DNA of 32,981 nucleotides from Polluticaenibacter yanchengensis (GTDB lineage: Bacteria > Bacteroidota > Bacteroidia > Chitinophagales > Chitinophagaceae): positions 1-32,981 of the forward strand of contig JAQGEF010000038.1 of NCBI GenBank assembly GCA_027854065.1. Direction: 5' to 3'. The notes beneath the pieces were generated by a model, which saw only the letters and a program-made list of their open reading frames with translations, ran no database searches and had not been told where the DNA came from. Below are positions 15,350 to 23,301 of the stretch, piece after piece. The position numbers and the translations under genes are program-made. Every line of letters starts with the position of its first letter. Position 1 is the stretch's first letter.

Positions 15350-16729
15350 ATGACATTAAAATCGATTATTGGTAGCGCTCTTTCCTGTGCATTATTATTT
15401 AGTGCTTGTAAAAAAGACGACCCGCCATTGCCGGATAATTTGGTTCAATTTGAAACAGCAGCGCAAGGTATTGCAGACGGCGTTAAAGAGCTGGATGTAA
15501 AAGTAAAATTATCACGTGCAACAAGCGTAGCAGGAACAGTAGAGTTACAATTAACCGAAGATGGCGTTGTTTACGGAACAGATTACACAACTGAACCGGC
15601 AGCAAGCAGCAATAAAATTAATGTACCTGTTGCAGCAGGTGCTACAGAAGCAGTCGTTAAAATTAAAATAGCAACCGCTGCCACTTTACTGGGTTCTGAA
15701 AGCATTACATTTAAAATAAACACTGTACCTGCAGATTTAGTAATCGGTACTATCAGTGAAATTAAAGTAAGCTTCAGCACGATTCTTTCTACTGGCGCAA
15801 AAGATTTCGTAATGAACGGAAAAACAGATGCATCTCCTTATTTCAATACTGTTTATGTAGATTTAAGTAACAACCAATCTACATTAGCAGCACGTAATAG
15901 CTGGAACTTAGGTTTTTATAATGGTACTGAATACAGGGTTGTTTTAAATCCACACTATCAAACTACTGTAAAAGCATTAACTAAAACAGATATCACAGCA
16001 GTGGGTTTTGCAGATACTGTCGATGTTCTTTTAGATCATAATATTAGCGACCCTACAACCGCATCTTTAGTAGATAACTGGGATGGTGCTATTACTAAAA
16101 CCGCAATAGCTGAAGTTTCTGCTACAGATAGCGAAAACAAAGTGTATTTATTAGGTTTTGAAGGCAATAAATCTCCAAAAAGCAAATATTACAAACTTAA
16201 AGTAAGCCGTACTGCTACCGGTTACAGATTACAATATGCTTTAGTAGGTGAAACCACTATCAATACATTGGAAATTCCAAAAAACAGCAGCTACAACCAT
16301 ACTTTTGTATCTGTTGAAAGCAAAAAGATTGTAACTGTAGAACCTAAAAAAACAGAGTGGGATATCCAATGGGGTTATAGCACTTATAATTCAGGTTTAG
16401 GTTCACCATACTGGTTCCAGGATTACATTTCTATCAACAATCTTGCAGGTGTTCAGGCCGCTGAAGTACTGAATTCTAAAGTGACTTATGAAAACTTCAA
16501 AGAATCTGATATTGCCGGTACAACATTCTTAAGTACCCGTGATGCTATTGGTAGTAAATGGCGTGTCACTTCAGGAGCTGAAGTAGGTATAAGAGGCGAT
16601 AGATTTTATGTTGTAAAAGACGCAGGTGGCAACTATTACAAACTGAAATTTGTGAAAATGGGCTTGGCCGGTGACTTAGGTGAGCGCGGCAAACCGGTGA
16701 TTGATTATGTTTTAGTTAAGAAAGCATAA
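15350..16729 (+). CDS. hmuY: HmuY-family heme-binding lipoprotein with Calx-beta-like N-terminus
   Basis: A 459-residue lipoprotein with lipobox LFSAC (C20) followed by KKDD, a charge pattern typical of surface-exposed lipoproteins in this phylum. Residues about 28-132 resemble a Calx-beta-like domain (VKLSRATSVAGTVELQL, YGTDYTTEP, then GSESITFKI). The remaining part is the HmuY domain: AARNSWNLGFYNGTEYRVVLNP, WDGAIT, then EWDIQWGYSTYN and RGDRFYVVKDAGGNYYKLKFV. HmuY captures heme from host or environmental proteins and passes it to the TonB receptor encoded just upstream. The protein is about twice as long as Porphyromonas gingivalis HmuY because of the extra N-terminal domain. Heme ligands cannot be assigned from sequence alone. 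Confidence 0.88.
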   Translation: MTLKSIIGSALSCALLFSACKKDDPPLPDNLVQFETAAQGIADGVKELDVKVKLSRATSVAGTVELQLTEDGVVYGTDYTTEPAASSNKINVPVAAGATEAVVKIKIATAATLLGSESITFKINTVPADLVIGTISEIKVSFSTILSTGAKDFVMNGKTDASPYFNTVYVDLSNNQSTLAARNSWNLGFYNGTEYRVVLNPHYQTTVKALTKTDITAVGFADTVDVLLDHNISDPTTASLVDNWDGAITKTAIAEVSATDSENKVYLLGFEGNKSPKSKYYKLKVSRTATGYRLQYALVGETTINTLEIPKNSSYNHTFVSVESKKIVTVEPKKTEWDIQWGYSTYNSGLGSPYWFQDYISINNLAGVQAAEVLNSKVTYENFKESDIAGTTFLSTRDAIGSKWRVTSGAEVGIRGDRFYVVKDAGGNYYKLKFVKMGLAGDLGERGKPVIDYVLVKKA

Positions 16730-16747
16730 TTTAATATTCTTAACCCT

Positions 16748-16778
16748 AAAAAGTGCAGGTTTATAGCCTGCACTTTTT
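16748..16778 (+). terminator. Terminator after hmuY
   Basis: A perfect 12-bp stem AAAAAGTGCAGG (16748-16759) pairs with its complement (16767-16778), with a 7-nt loop and a T run on the plus strand. The A run on the other side means it could also stop minus-strand transcripts from the sugar locus, which ends at 16853. Confidence 0.9.
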
Positions 16779-16852
16779 TATTATATAATGTCAATAGAAG
16801 AGCTTACCACTAATTCCCTGAAGAAAATAAACACAATTGTGAGCGGAACTTA

Positions 16853-17806
16853 TTACGATGATACCAGCTGAATATCGTTTAATACCAATTTATTTTCAGA
16901 TACCAGCAAACAGTATCGTTTGTACAACGCTTCCATTAAACCTTTCACTTGCGCATCTACCACCTCATTACCCGATTTCCTCGTATAAGCAGCTATTTCC
17001 ATGCCCCTTAAACTTAAAAAGTATTTGGCAGACTTAGGATAGTAATCATGCATCACAGCCATTTCAGTTATTAAAAACTGCTGCACAGCATTTACAGAAT
17101 GTGCTAATGCCGGATTATTGTAATGATCACAGATCCAGACGATCAACTCCGGGAAATAATTGCCCTGGATACAGGATAATCCTGCTGATCCGGCTTTTAA
17201 TGAGTCAACAGCATGTACCATGTAAGCATCATACAAGCCAAAACTTTTATTGAGTGCGGTATTGGCTAATTTTTCTTTGATCTGGTCAATATCCAGGCAA
17301 GTATCTTTATGATAAATAGCTCTGCCCGTTTTTACAATTTTACCTAAAAGTTCCGGCGAAATAAGTCTTTTATAAGGTACCGGGCATTCGTAAAAACCAA
17401 CCGGTATATTTTCTGTCAATGATAGCAATTCAAATATTCTTTTCTCGAAAATACGATCATCCTCTTTTTCCGCTGCCAACTGGTTCGTCAATAAAATAAC
17501 GGCCTGTACTCCCAGCCCATAGACTTCTTTTACAAATACCGCCTGTTCTGCAATCGTATTCCCGAAATTACCTGCTGCCACAACCGGCATCCTGCCCGCT
17601 GTTACCTTTAATACGTGTGCAATAATTTGTAAACGTTCTTCTTTACTTAAATCAAACATTTCGCTGGACTGGCAATTCGCAAACAATCCTTTAGCGCCTG
17701 CTTTTATATAAAACTCTGTCAGTGATGTTAACCCGTTAAAATCAATACTGCCATCTTTATGAAAAGGCGTCAGCATTACCGGTACAAAACCTTTGCTCTC
17801 AGACAT
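16853..17806 (-). CDS. DapA-like class I aldolase/lyase (DHDPS family)
   Basis: A 317-residue (beta/alpha)8 protein of the dihydrodipicolinate synthase/N-acetylneuraminate lyase family. It begins GFVPVMLTPFHKDGSIDF as usual. The Schiff-base lysine is K167 (YHKDT) and the partner tyrosine is Y139 (GFYECP). The substrate-carboxylate loop, normally GTTGE or GSTGE, reads CQSSE (45-49), so it is unlikely to be true DapA or NanA. It starts 23 bases after the L-fucose isomerase gene on the same strand, implying a role in the same sugar pathway, perhaps a 2-keto-3-deoxy-sugar acid aldolase or dehydratase. The substrate is unknown. Confidence 0.85.
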   Translation of the reverse strand: MSESKGFVPVMLTPFHKDGSIDFNGLTSLTEFYIKAGAKGLFANCQSSEMFDLSKEERLQIIAHVLKVTAGRMPVVAAGNFGNTIAEQAVFVKEVYGLGVQAVILLTNQLAAEKEDDRIFEKRIFELLSLTENIPVGFYECPVPYKRLISPELLGKIVKTGRAIYHKDTCLDIDQIKEKLANTALNKSFGLYDAYMVHAVDSLKAGSAGLSCIQGNYFPELIVWICDHYNNPALAHSVNAVQQFLITEMAVMHDYYPKSAKYFLSLRGMEIAAYTRKSGNEVVDAQVKGLMEALYKRYCLLVSENKLVLNDIQLVSS

Positions 17807-17829
17807 AATTACTGGTTAAAGATGATAGA

Positions 17830-19605
17830 TTATTTGTATAATGGTCCGTAAGTATGACACGCTCTGTAATCACTCCCTTCCTTGTCCATGCCAAAAGCAC
17901 TCCATGCAGATGGGCGGAATATTTTTTCCTCTGCTACATTGTGCATACAAACAGGAATCCTCAGCATAGACGCCAGTGCGATTAAATCGGCACCGATATG
18001 CCCGTAACTGATAGCGCCGTGATTAGATCCCCAGTTGGACATTACTGAATAAACATCAGTAAATGCACCGCTGCCCGTTATATTTGGCACAAACCAGGTA
18101 GTTGGCCATATTTTATCCGTTCTTTCATCCAGTGTTTTGTGTACTGCTTCCGGCAAATCAACCGTATAGCCTTCTGCAATCTGTATCACCGGGCCGATCC
18201 CTTTAATGAGATTTACCCTGCACATAGTAACGGCCATGCCTCCTTTAGATAAAAAGGTTGATGAATACCCGCCACCACGCATATAATCCCTGTTTGAAGG
18301 ATGAAAGGTTGTAGCGGCAACACAATCATCGGCTTCCTGCGGAGTAATTTCCCAGTATGGCTTCATGGCCGGATGACCATCTATCGATTGCCGGCCGGTA
18401 CCATCTAAAGTAGCAGAACCGGAATTAATCAGGTGAATAAACCCGTTTGCAGCAATGCCTTCGGGCTGCCAGCCTGTAACACGGGTTACAGCTTCCGGGC
18501 TCCAGTAGGTCCTCACATCCGCAAATATCTGGGCTGTGTTGGTAAGCAGGTAGTTGAACAGCATTGAAACACCGTTCAGGCAATCGTTTTCTGTAGCCAC
18601 CATAAACGGCGCCCTGATACCATTCCAGTCAAAAGATGAGTTTAATATAGCTTCTGAAAAATCACCATCCGGTAAGAAGTCCGTCCATTGACGCTGCCCC
18701 TGGAAACCGGAAACAATCGCATTATGTCCCTGTGCTTCTTCATAAAAACCAAGCTCAGCCAATTTTGGGTTGCCAATCATCAGGTCCCTGAAAATGATCG
18801 TCATTTTAGTAACATATTCCCAATCTGCGTCCTTGGCTTCTCTGCTTTTTATTTTCCCCGGCCTGTTATAATCCGGTCCTTCTTTACAATTAGCCCGCAC
18901 CCATTCTATCGCTTTCTGATATTCGTCCTGGTCGAAAATATTTTGCTCAATGCGCCTGATCACTTCAGATGAATCCACATATTCATTGCGCATGCCTAAA
19001 TATTCCTGGAAAAAATCTGGATTCACAATGGAACCGACGATACCCATGGAAACAGAACCGATTGCCAGGTAAGATTTTCCTTTCATAATAGCAACTGCCA
19101 GGCCGGCTTTAGCAAAGCTTAATAGCTTTTCCCGCACATCCGCAGGTATAGAACTGTCGCCTAAATCCTGGACATCCCGCCCATAAATACCAAATGCCGG
19201 TAAGCCTTTCTGATTATGTGCCGCTAAAGTAGCTGCAAGGTAAACAGCGCCTGGTCTTTCGGTGCCGTTAAAGCCCCAGATGGCTTTGGGGATAGCAGGG
19301 TTCATGTCCATCGTTTCAGAACCATAGCACCAGCACGGTGTTACAGACAATGATAAACCAACATTCTCAGCAGCAAATTTAGTGGCACAATCCGCCGCTT
19401 CCCTTACGCCTCCGATGCAGGTATCCGCAATCACACATTGTACAGGATTCCCGTCAGGATACTTTAAATGTTCTGTATAAAAAGCGGCAACAGATTTTGC
19501 CATGTTCATGGTTGTTTCTTCCAGCGATTCTCGGATGCCACCATAGCGACCATCAATTACCGGCCGGATGCCTATAGTTGGATAATTGGATTGGTTTGTT
19601 ATCAT
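17830..19605 (-). CDS. fucI: L-fucose isomerase
   Basis: A 591-residue enzyme, the same length as E. coli FucI and closely similar along its whole length (IGIRPVIDGR, RESLEETTMNMAKS, TPCWCYGSETMDMNP, AIWGFNGTERPGAVYLAA, ending YRACHTYGPLYK). It interconverts L-fucose and L-fuculose, and often D-arabinose and D-ribulose, using Mn2+ bound by residues matching the E. coli E337, D361 and H528: here E339 (VATEN), D363 (FADVRTYW) and H529 (SNHG). It is cytosolic, normally hexameric. It lies between a symporter (15 bases upstream) and a DapA-like lyase. No fuculokinase or class II fuculose-phosphate aldolase gene is in the window, so the downstream route is unclear. Confidence 0.96.
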   Translation of the reverse strand: MITNQSNYPTIGIRPVIDGRYGGIRESLEETTMNMAKSVAAFYTEHLKYPDGNPVQCVIADTCIGGVREAADCATKFAAENVGLSLSVTPCWCYGSETMDMNPAIPKAIWGFNGTERPGAVYLAATLAAHNQKGLPAFGIYGRDVQDLGDSSIPADVREKLLSFAKAGLAVAIMKGKSYLAIGSVSMGIVGSIVNPDFFQEYLGMRNEYVDSSEVIRRIEQNIFDQDEYQKAIEWVRANCKEGPDYNRPGKIKSREAKDADWEYVTKMTIIFRDLMIGNPKLAELGFYEEAQGHNAIVSGFQGQRQWTDFLPDGDFSEAILNSSFDWNGIRAPFMVATENDCLNGVSMLFNYLLTNTAQIFADVRTYWSPEAVTRVTGWQPEGIAANGFIHLINSGSATLDGTGRQSIDGHPAMKPYWEITPQEADDCVAATTFHPSNRDYMRGGGYSSTFLSKGGMAVTMCRVNLIKGIGPVIQIAEGYTVDLPEAVHKTLDERTDKIWPTTWFVPNITGSGAFTDVYSVMSNWGSNHGAISYGHIGADLIALASMLRIPVCMHNVAEEKIFRPSAWSAFGMDKEGSDYRACHTYGPLYK

Positions 19606-19620
19606 AAAAAAGGTTTTAAA

Positions 19621-21201
19621 TTAGATATTCGGATGTTCAGTTTGAGTATGTTTATTTTTAGAGCGGTCGGAGAACAATACCCCAAAAAGGAAAATGACCA
19701 AAGTGCCTACAACGATAATCATATTAGCATGCAGCGGGTTTCTTAAAAAAGCGTATTCTTCTGGTATCAGGTAAGAAAAAGTCATCCACAGGATTACGAG
19801 GATACCCAGGAAGGTACCGATAAGCGCTGCTTTATTGCCGGACCGTTTAGAGATGATCCCTAACAAAAACAAGCCCAGCATACCGCCTGCAAAAATGCCT
19901 GATAGCTGCCACCAGATATCCAGTACACTTTTCACGCCTATCATTAATACGCCTGCAAACATGCCCAGTAATCCAAAAACAACGGTACCTGCATACAAGG
20001 CGCGCAATCCTGATTTTTCACTAACGTTCTTATTAATATATCTTTTATAAATATCTTCGGAGAATACCGTGGCTGATGCATTCATACCGGAACTGATCGT
20101 GCTCATGCCTGCCGATAAAATAGCCGAAATAATGAGTCCTAATATACCTGCTGGGATCATGGTGACCATAAAATGTGGCATTACTTTATCTCCGAAATCT
20201 TCGGGTTTTAATGAGCCGGCAAGTAATGAAATATCAGTAGCGGAGGCATTTATACCCAGTCGCTCTGTAGCTGCCTGGATCCTTATTGACTGCAGCAGCT
20301 CAGGGTTTTGCTGGTAATAAGCGAACAAACAAGACCCGATAATGAAAAATAGGAAGGAGGCCGGTATATAGATCCAAACGCATAACCAGATCGATTTTGA
20401 GGCTTCTTTTTTGGAAGTGGCGGTATGGTATCGCTGTACATAATTCTGGTCCATCCCAAAATTATTGAGGTTAATAAAAAAGCCATAAATCAGTACCACC
20501 CAAAAGGTAGATGTTGTAAAGTCCATGTTTAAAGAGCCCAGGCTGAACTTATTGTTAGCAACCCCAATTTCATGTATGGCACTTATCCCGCCATCCACTT
20601 TGGAAATAACCAGGTAGAGTATTAAAACGGCGCCTACCGTTTTTAAAATTCCCTGTACGACCTCTGTCCATATTACAGCTTCTATGCCGCCCATTACGGT
20701 ATACAATATGATACAGATACCTGTCAACAGCATTATCAGCTTCATGTCGTAACCTGTTAATGCCTGCAGCGTCAATGAAAGCCCGAAGAAAATAGATCCC
20801 ATCCTTGCTATCTGGGTTAAGATAAAACACACCACAGCATAAGTACGCGCCCAGGAGCCAAAGCGATGTTCTAAATTGGTATATGCGGATATTTCTCCGG
20901 TGCTTCTGTAAAACGGCACAAAGAACTTTGCTGCTACCCATGCCGCTAATGGCATGGAAAGGCTAAACGCGAATGCATTCCAGTTACCACCGAAAGCTTT
21001 ACCCGGCACTCCCAGAAAGGTATTACTACTTAAGAAAGTGGCATAGATGGATAACCCGATGGCCCAGCCGGGTATATGCCCGGAGGCTTTGGTAAACTGT
21101 GCCTGGTTATTATTTTTTCTTGAAAAGTAATAACCGACCCATACCATTGCAATTAAATACAACAGGATGACAACAATATCTATGACAGGTAATGTATTCA
21201 T
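19621..21201 (-). CDS. Sodium:solute symporter (SSS family), probable sugar importer
   Basis: A 526-residue membrane protein with about 13-14 hydrophobic helices. It begins with a periplasmic-side N-terminus and helix IVVILLYLIAMVWVGYYFSR. Family landmarks are SIYATFLSSNTFLGVPGKAF in helices 2-3, LEHRFGSWARTYA after helix 4, VMGGIEAVIWTEVVQG and, further on, ILSAGMSTISSGMNASATVFSEDIYK, the last being the SSS signature that includes sodium-site serines. The nearest functional types are SGLT-like sugar and myo-inositol transporters. It is first in the fucI operon, with a promoter and an inverted repeat directly upstream, so L-fucose or a related aldose is the likely substrate (inference from context). 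Confidence 0.92.
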   Translation of the reverse strand: MNTLPVIDIVVILLYLIAMVWVGYYFSRKNNNQAQFTKASGHIPGWAIGLSIYATFLSSNTFLGVPGKAFGGNWNAFAFSLSMPLAAWVAAKFFVPFYRSTGEISAYTNLEHRFGSWARTYAVVCFILTQIARMGSIFFGLSLTLQALTGYDMKLIMLLTGICIILYTVMGGIEAVIWTEVVQGILKTVGAVLILYLVISKVDGGISAIHEIGVANNKFSLGSLNMDFTTSTFWVVLIYGFFINLNNFGMDQNYVQRYHTATSKKEASKSIWLCVWIYIPASFLFFIIGSCLFAYYQQNPELLQSIRIQAATERLGINASATDISLLAGSLKPEDFGDKVMPHFMVTMIPAGILGLIISAILSAGMSTISSGMNASATVFSEDIYKRYINKNVSEKSGLRALYAGTVVFGLLGMFAGVLMIGVKSVLDIWWQLSGIFAGGMLGLFLLGIISKRSGNKAALIGTFLGILVILWMTFSYLIPEEYAFLRNPLHANMIIVVGTLVIFLFGVLFSDRSKNKHTQTEHPNI

Positions 21202-21230
21202 TATAATATAGCAGGCAATCTAATACTATA

Positions 21231-21273
21231 CAAACCTAGAATAAATGCTTATCGGAATGTTATAGCATTTATT
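21231..21273 (-). promoter_or_regulatory. Promoter and inverted-repeat operator of the symporter-fucI operon
   Basis: On the minus strand TAGGTTTG (21238-21231) matches TAnnTTTG and lies 30 bases upstream of the ATG at 21201. Right upstream, arms AATAAATGCT (21240-21249) and AGCATTTATT (21264-21273) form a perfect 10-bp inverted repeat with a 14-bp gap, covering where a -33 TTTG would be. No TTTG is present there, which fits a promoter that needs an activator, plausibly the adjacent AraC-type protein. Confidence 0.5.
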
Positions 21274-21340
21274 CATTTGTATATACTATTTTAACCTTTC
21301 GGACAGGTGAAAAATGTGCAATAATAAACAAACGTCTGCA

Positions 21341-22204
21341 CTATGCGGCATCCACAATTAAATACCGCTTTTTATATTCGTTTGGCGTTAAACCCATTAT
21401 GCGTTTGAATTGCCTGTAGAAATTTGCATTGTTATTGAAACCGCATTCATAACAAATGGCGTTCATAGAAAACTTATTATCTACAATTAACCGGCAGGCA
21501 AAATTGATCCTCACTTCAATTAAAAAATCAAAGTAGGTTTTCTTATTGATCTTTTTAAAGAGCCTGCAAAATGAAGATGGTGTGAGGTGGCAAAGTTCAG
21601 CTAGTTCAGCAATATTTACCTCTGCTTTAAAATGATTGAAGGTGTAATTGTACACTTTATTCATGCGGCTGGCATTTTCATCCGGGTGATTAAAGTTATT
21701 TTCTGTAAGGGAAACCGTGCTATACTCATTGTTGCCTGCTATCAGGTCCAATATTTCCAATAACAGGATGATTCTTTTAAATGGCGGGGCGCTGATACAT
21801 TCAAGCATTTTAGCTTTGACCATTGTCCTGGTCCTGCCCATTAAGCAAACACCCTTTTTTGCCTTTTCAAGTAAGTTTCTTACGTGTGCATACTCGGGAA
21901 TATCGAAAAAATCTTCCCCTAAAAAAAATTTATTAAACTGCAGCACGACTGCTTCTACCCCTTCGGGATCAATATCCCTCGCTTGTAATGAATGTGGCAG
22001 GTTCTCCCCTATTAACAATATATCGCCCGGCTTAAAGCTTTCTACTTTGCTGCCAATGCACCGGGTTCCTTCTCCTTTTAAAGTAAGATGAAGTTCGATA
22101 TCTGAGTGGTAATGCACCGGCTTACCAAAATTATCCACTTTATCGTGGCGTACAACTAAACTGGTTTGTAACGATTTGGTTACTTTGTGAAAAAATGGTT
22201 TCAT
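21341..22204 (-). CDS. AraC-family transcriptional regulator
   Basis: A 287-residue regulator. The N-terminal domain is a cupin sugar-sensing fold: VHYHSDIELHLTLKGEGTRC, then SFKPGDILLIGENLPHSLQ. The C-terminal domain (about 185-285) holds two helix-turn-helix units: VNIAELAELCHLTPSSFCRLFKKINKKTYFDFL, and FSMNAICYECGFNNNANFYRQFKRIMGLTPNEYKKR, the second matching the AraC signature. It is encoded immediately upstream of the symporter-fucI genes on the same strand, 139 bases apart, and probably activates them upon binding a sugar. The ATG at 22204 opens the cupin domain without excess sequence. Confidence 0.92.
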   Translation of the reverse strand: MKPFFHKVTKSLQTSLVVRHDKVDNFGKPVHYHSDIELHLTLKGEGTRCIGSKVESFKPGDILLIGENLPHSLQARDIDPEGVEAVVLQFNKFFLGEDFFDIPEYAHVRNLLEKAKKGVCLMGRTRTMVKAKMLECISAPPFKRIILLLEILDLIAGNNEYSTVSLTENNFNHPDENASRMNKVYNYTFNHFKAEVNIAELAELCHLTPSSFCRLFKKINKKTYFDFLIEVRINFACRLIVDNKFSMNAICYECGFNNNANFYRQFKRIMGLTPNEYKKRYLIVDAA

Positions 22205-22441
22205 ATGGCAATCGTTTTCTAAAAGAAGAAAAATATTTTCTCACTAATCAATCATAAAATAAAAGCAGTCGTAAATTATCAAAAAAATTAGAAAGTAAAT
22301 AATATTTTTTATTATCGTTAACGGAATAAAAGCTTTTCGAATGCTGGATTGCTTGCCTGGCTGTCATTTTGCTTATCTTAAACAGTATTAAGGGGCTTTT
22401 GGTAATGGTAAGATTGTTAAATAGCATAATAAATGCTAAAT
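22205..22441. other. Divergent spacer between araC and the efflux operon
   Basis: The full gene-free stretch is 22205-22683. This AT-rich left part should hold the araC promoter on the minus strand, but no complete TAnnTTTG box was found. No gene is apparent. To its right lie a REP-like element (22442-22530) and the tetR promoter/operator (22629-22657). Confidence 0.5.
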
Positions 22442-22530
22442 GGGCTGCGGCATGCGCTGGTGCCGACGCAGGAGGCAGTGCGTAGTGCAACGGAGCACCG
22501 AGCGTAGCGGAGCCATAAGCTCGCCGAACC
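22442..22530. repeat. REP-like GC-rich intergenic element, copy 4
   Basis: Begins GGGCTGCGGCATGCGCTGG, has a variable middle (GCCGACGCAGGAGGCAGTGC and onward), and ends ACCGAGCGTAGCGGAGCC followed by ATAAGCTCGCCGAACC. The ends match copy 2 in reverse complement almost exactly. It is the only copy lying between divergent genes rather than downstream of a gene. Confidence 0.8.
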
Positions 22531-22628
22531 AATCTTTCATAGAATAACAACCGTTCAGAGCCCCATAAAATAACGCTTCATTAACCTTTCTTAACTTAAA
22601 AGTATCACAAAGAAAATAGTAAAATAAA

Positions 22629-22657
22629 AAATCAATCAAACGATTGATTTAATTTTG
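22629..22657 (+). promoter_or_regulatory. TetR operator overlapping the efflux operon promoter
   Basis: AAATCAATC (22629-22637), 4 bases, GATTGATTT (22642-22650) is a perfect 9-bp inverted repeat. Its last base starts TAATTTTG (22650-22657), a full match to TAnnTTTG, 27 bases before the tetR ATG. A repressor on the palindrome would block RNA polymerase, indicating autoregulation of tetR and the efflux genes. Confidence 0.65.
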
Positions 22658-22683
22658 TATTCAGAAACAGACGATCAAACCTG

Positions 22684-23301
22684 ATGCTTAGTAAAGAAGA
22701 AAATATATTGATACATGCAGAACAATTATTTGCGGAGAAAGGCTTTGCGGCTACTTCTACCCGGGAAATCTGTAAAGCGGCCAATGTGAATATATCCATG
22801 ATTGCTTACTACTTTGGCAGCAAGGATAAACTTTTTGAACGGATATTCGAATACAGGATGCAGGGTGGTATTACCTATGCTTACCAGGTGCTGGAAATGG
22901 ACCATTTAAAAACCATTGATAAGTTTTTACTGATCATAGACAAATACATAGAAAGGGTGCGCACGCTGAAAAGTTTTTACCTGATATTGCAAAGGGAACA
23001 GATCAATAACAACAACCCGTCCACTCAAAAATTTATACGAGAATTTAAGAAAAATTACCTGAAACTATTCCAGGAGATTTTAAACACGGGTATCAGGAAA
23101 GGTGAATTTAAACAGACGCCTGAACTGGCATTCCTGCACTCTACCGTAACCGGGACGATTCTTACCTCGCTGAACGCAATAACGACCTATAAAGAGTTTT
23201 TGAATGGTGGTGAGGGTTTTGAAGAGGAATATATTACCCAATTGAAAGCATACTTAAAGAAAATACTAAAATACCTTTTAGGACATGAAAAAAATGACTA
23301 A
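22684..23301 (+). CDS. TetR/AcrR-family repressor of the efflux operon
   Basis: A 205-residue regulator. The N-terminal TetR DNA-binding domain (about 5-52) is clear: ILIHAEQLFAEKGFAATSTREICKAANVNISMIAYYFGSKDKLFERIF, with the recognition helix around ISMIAYYFGSK. The helical C-terminal part (60-205) is the ligand-binding and dimerisation domain, without clear sub-family motifs. It is first in a four-gene unit, overlapping the TolC gene start by up to 17 bases, which implies translational coupling. A palindrome at the promoter is the probable operator. The inducer is unknown, likely a hydrophobic drug or metabolite exported by the pump. Confidence 0.93.
   Translation: MLSKEENILIHAEQLFAEKGFAATSTREICKAANVNISMIAYYFGSKDKLFERIFEYRMQGGITYAYQVLEMDHLKTIDKFLLIIDKYIERVRTLKSFYLILQREQINNNNPSTQKFIREFKKNYLKLFQEILNTGIRKGEFKQTPELAFLHSTVTGTILTSLNAITTYKEFLNGGEGFEEEYITQLKAYLKKILKYLLGHEKND

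Noticed and set aside
20570..20941. 123-codon frame on the same strand within the symporter gene
   Set aside because: It is a shifted frame inside a fully conserved SSS transporter and carries no motif; there is no sign of a frameshift in the transporter.
22248..22639. Two overlapping minus-strand frames crossing 22442-22530
   Set aside because: Most of each is REP-like sequence or AT-rich spacer, without domain, with no matching start context; they also run through the tetR operator region.
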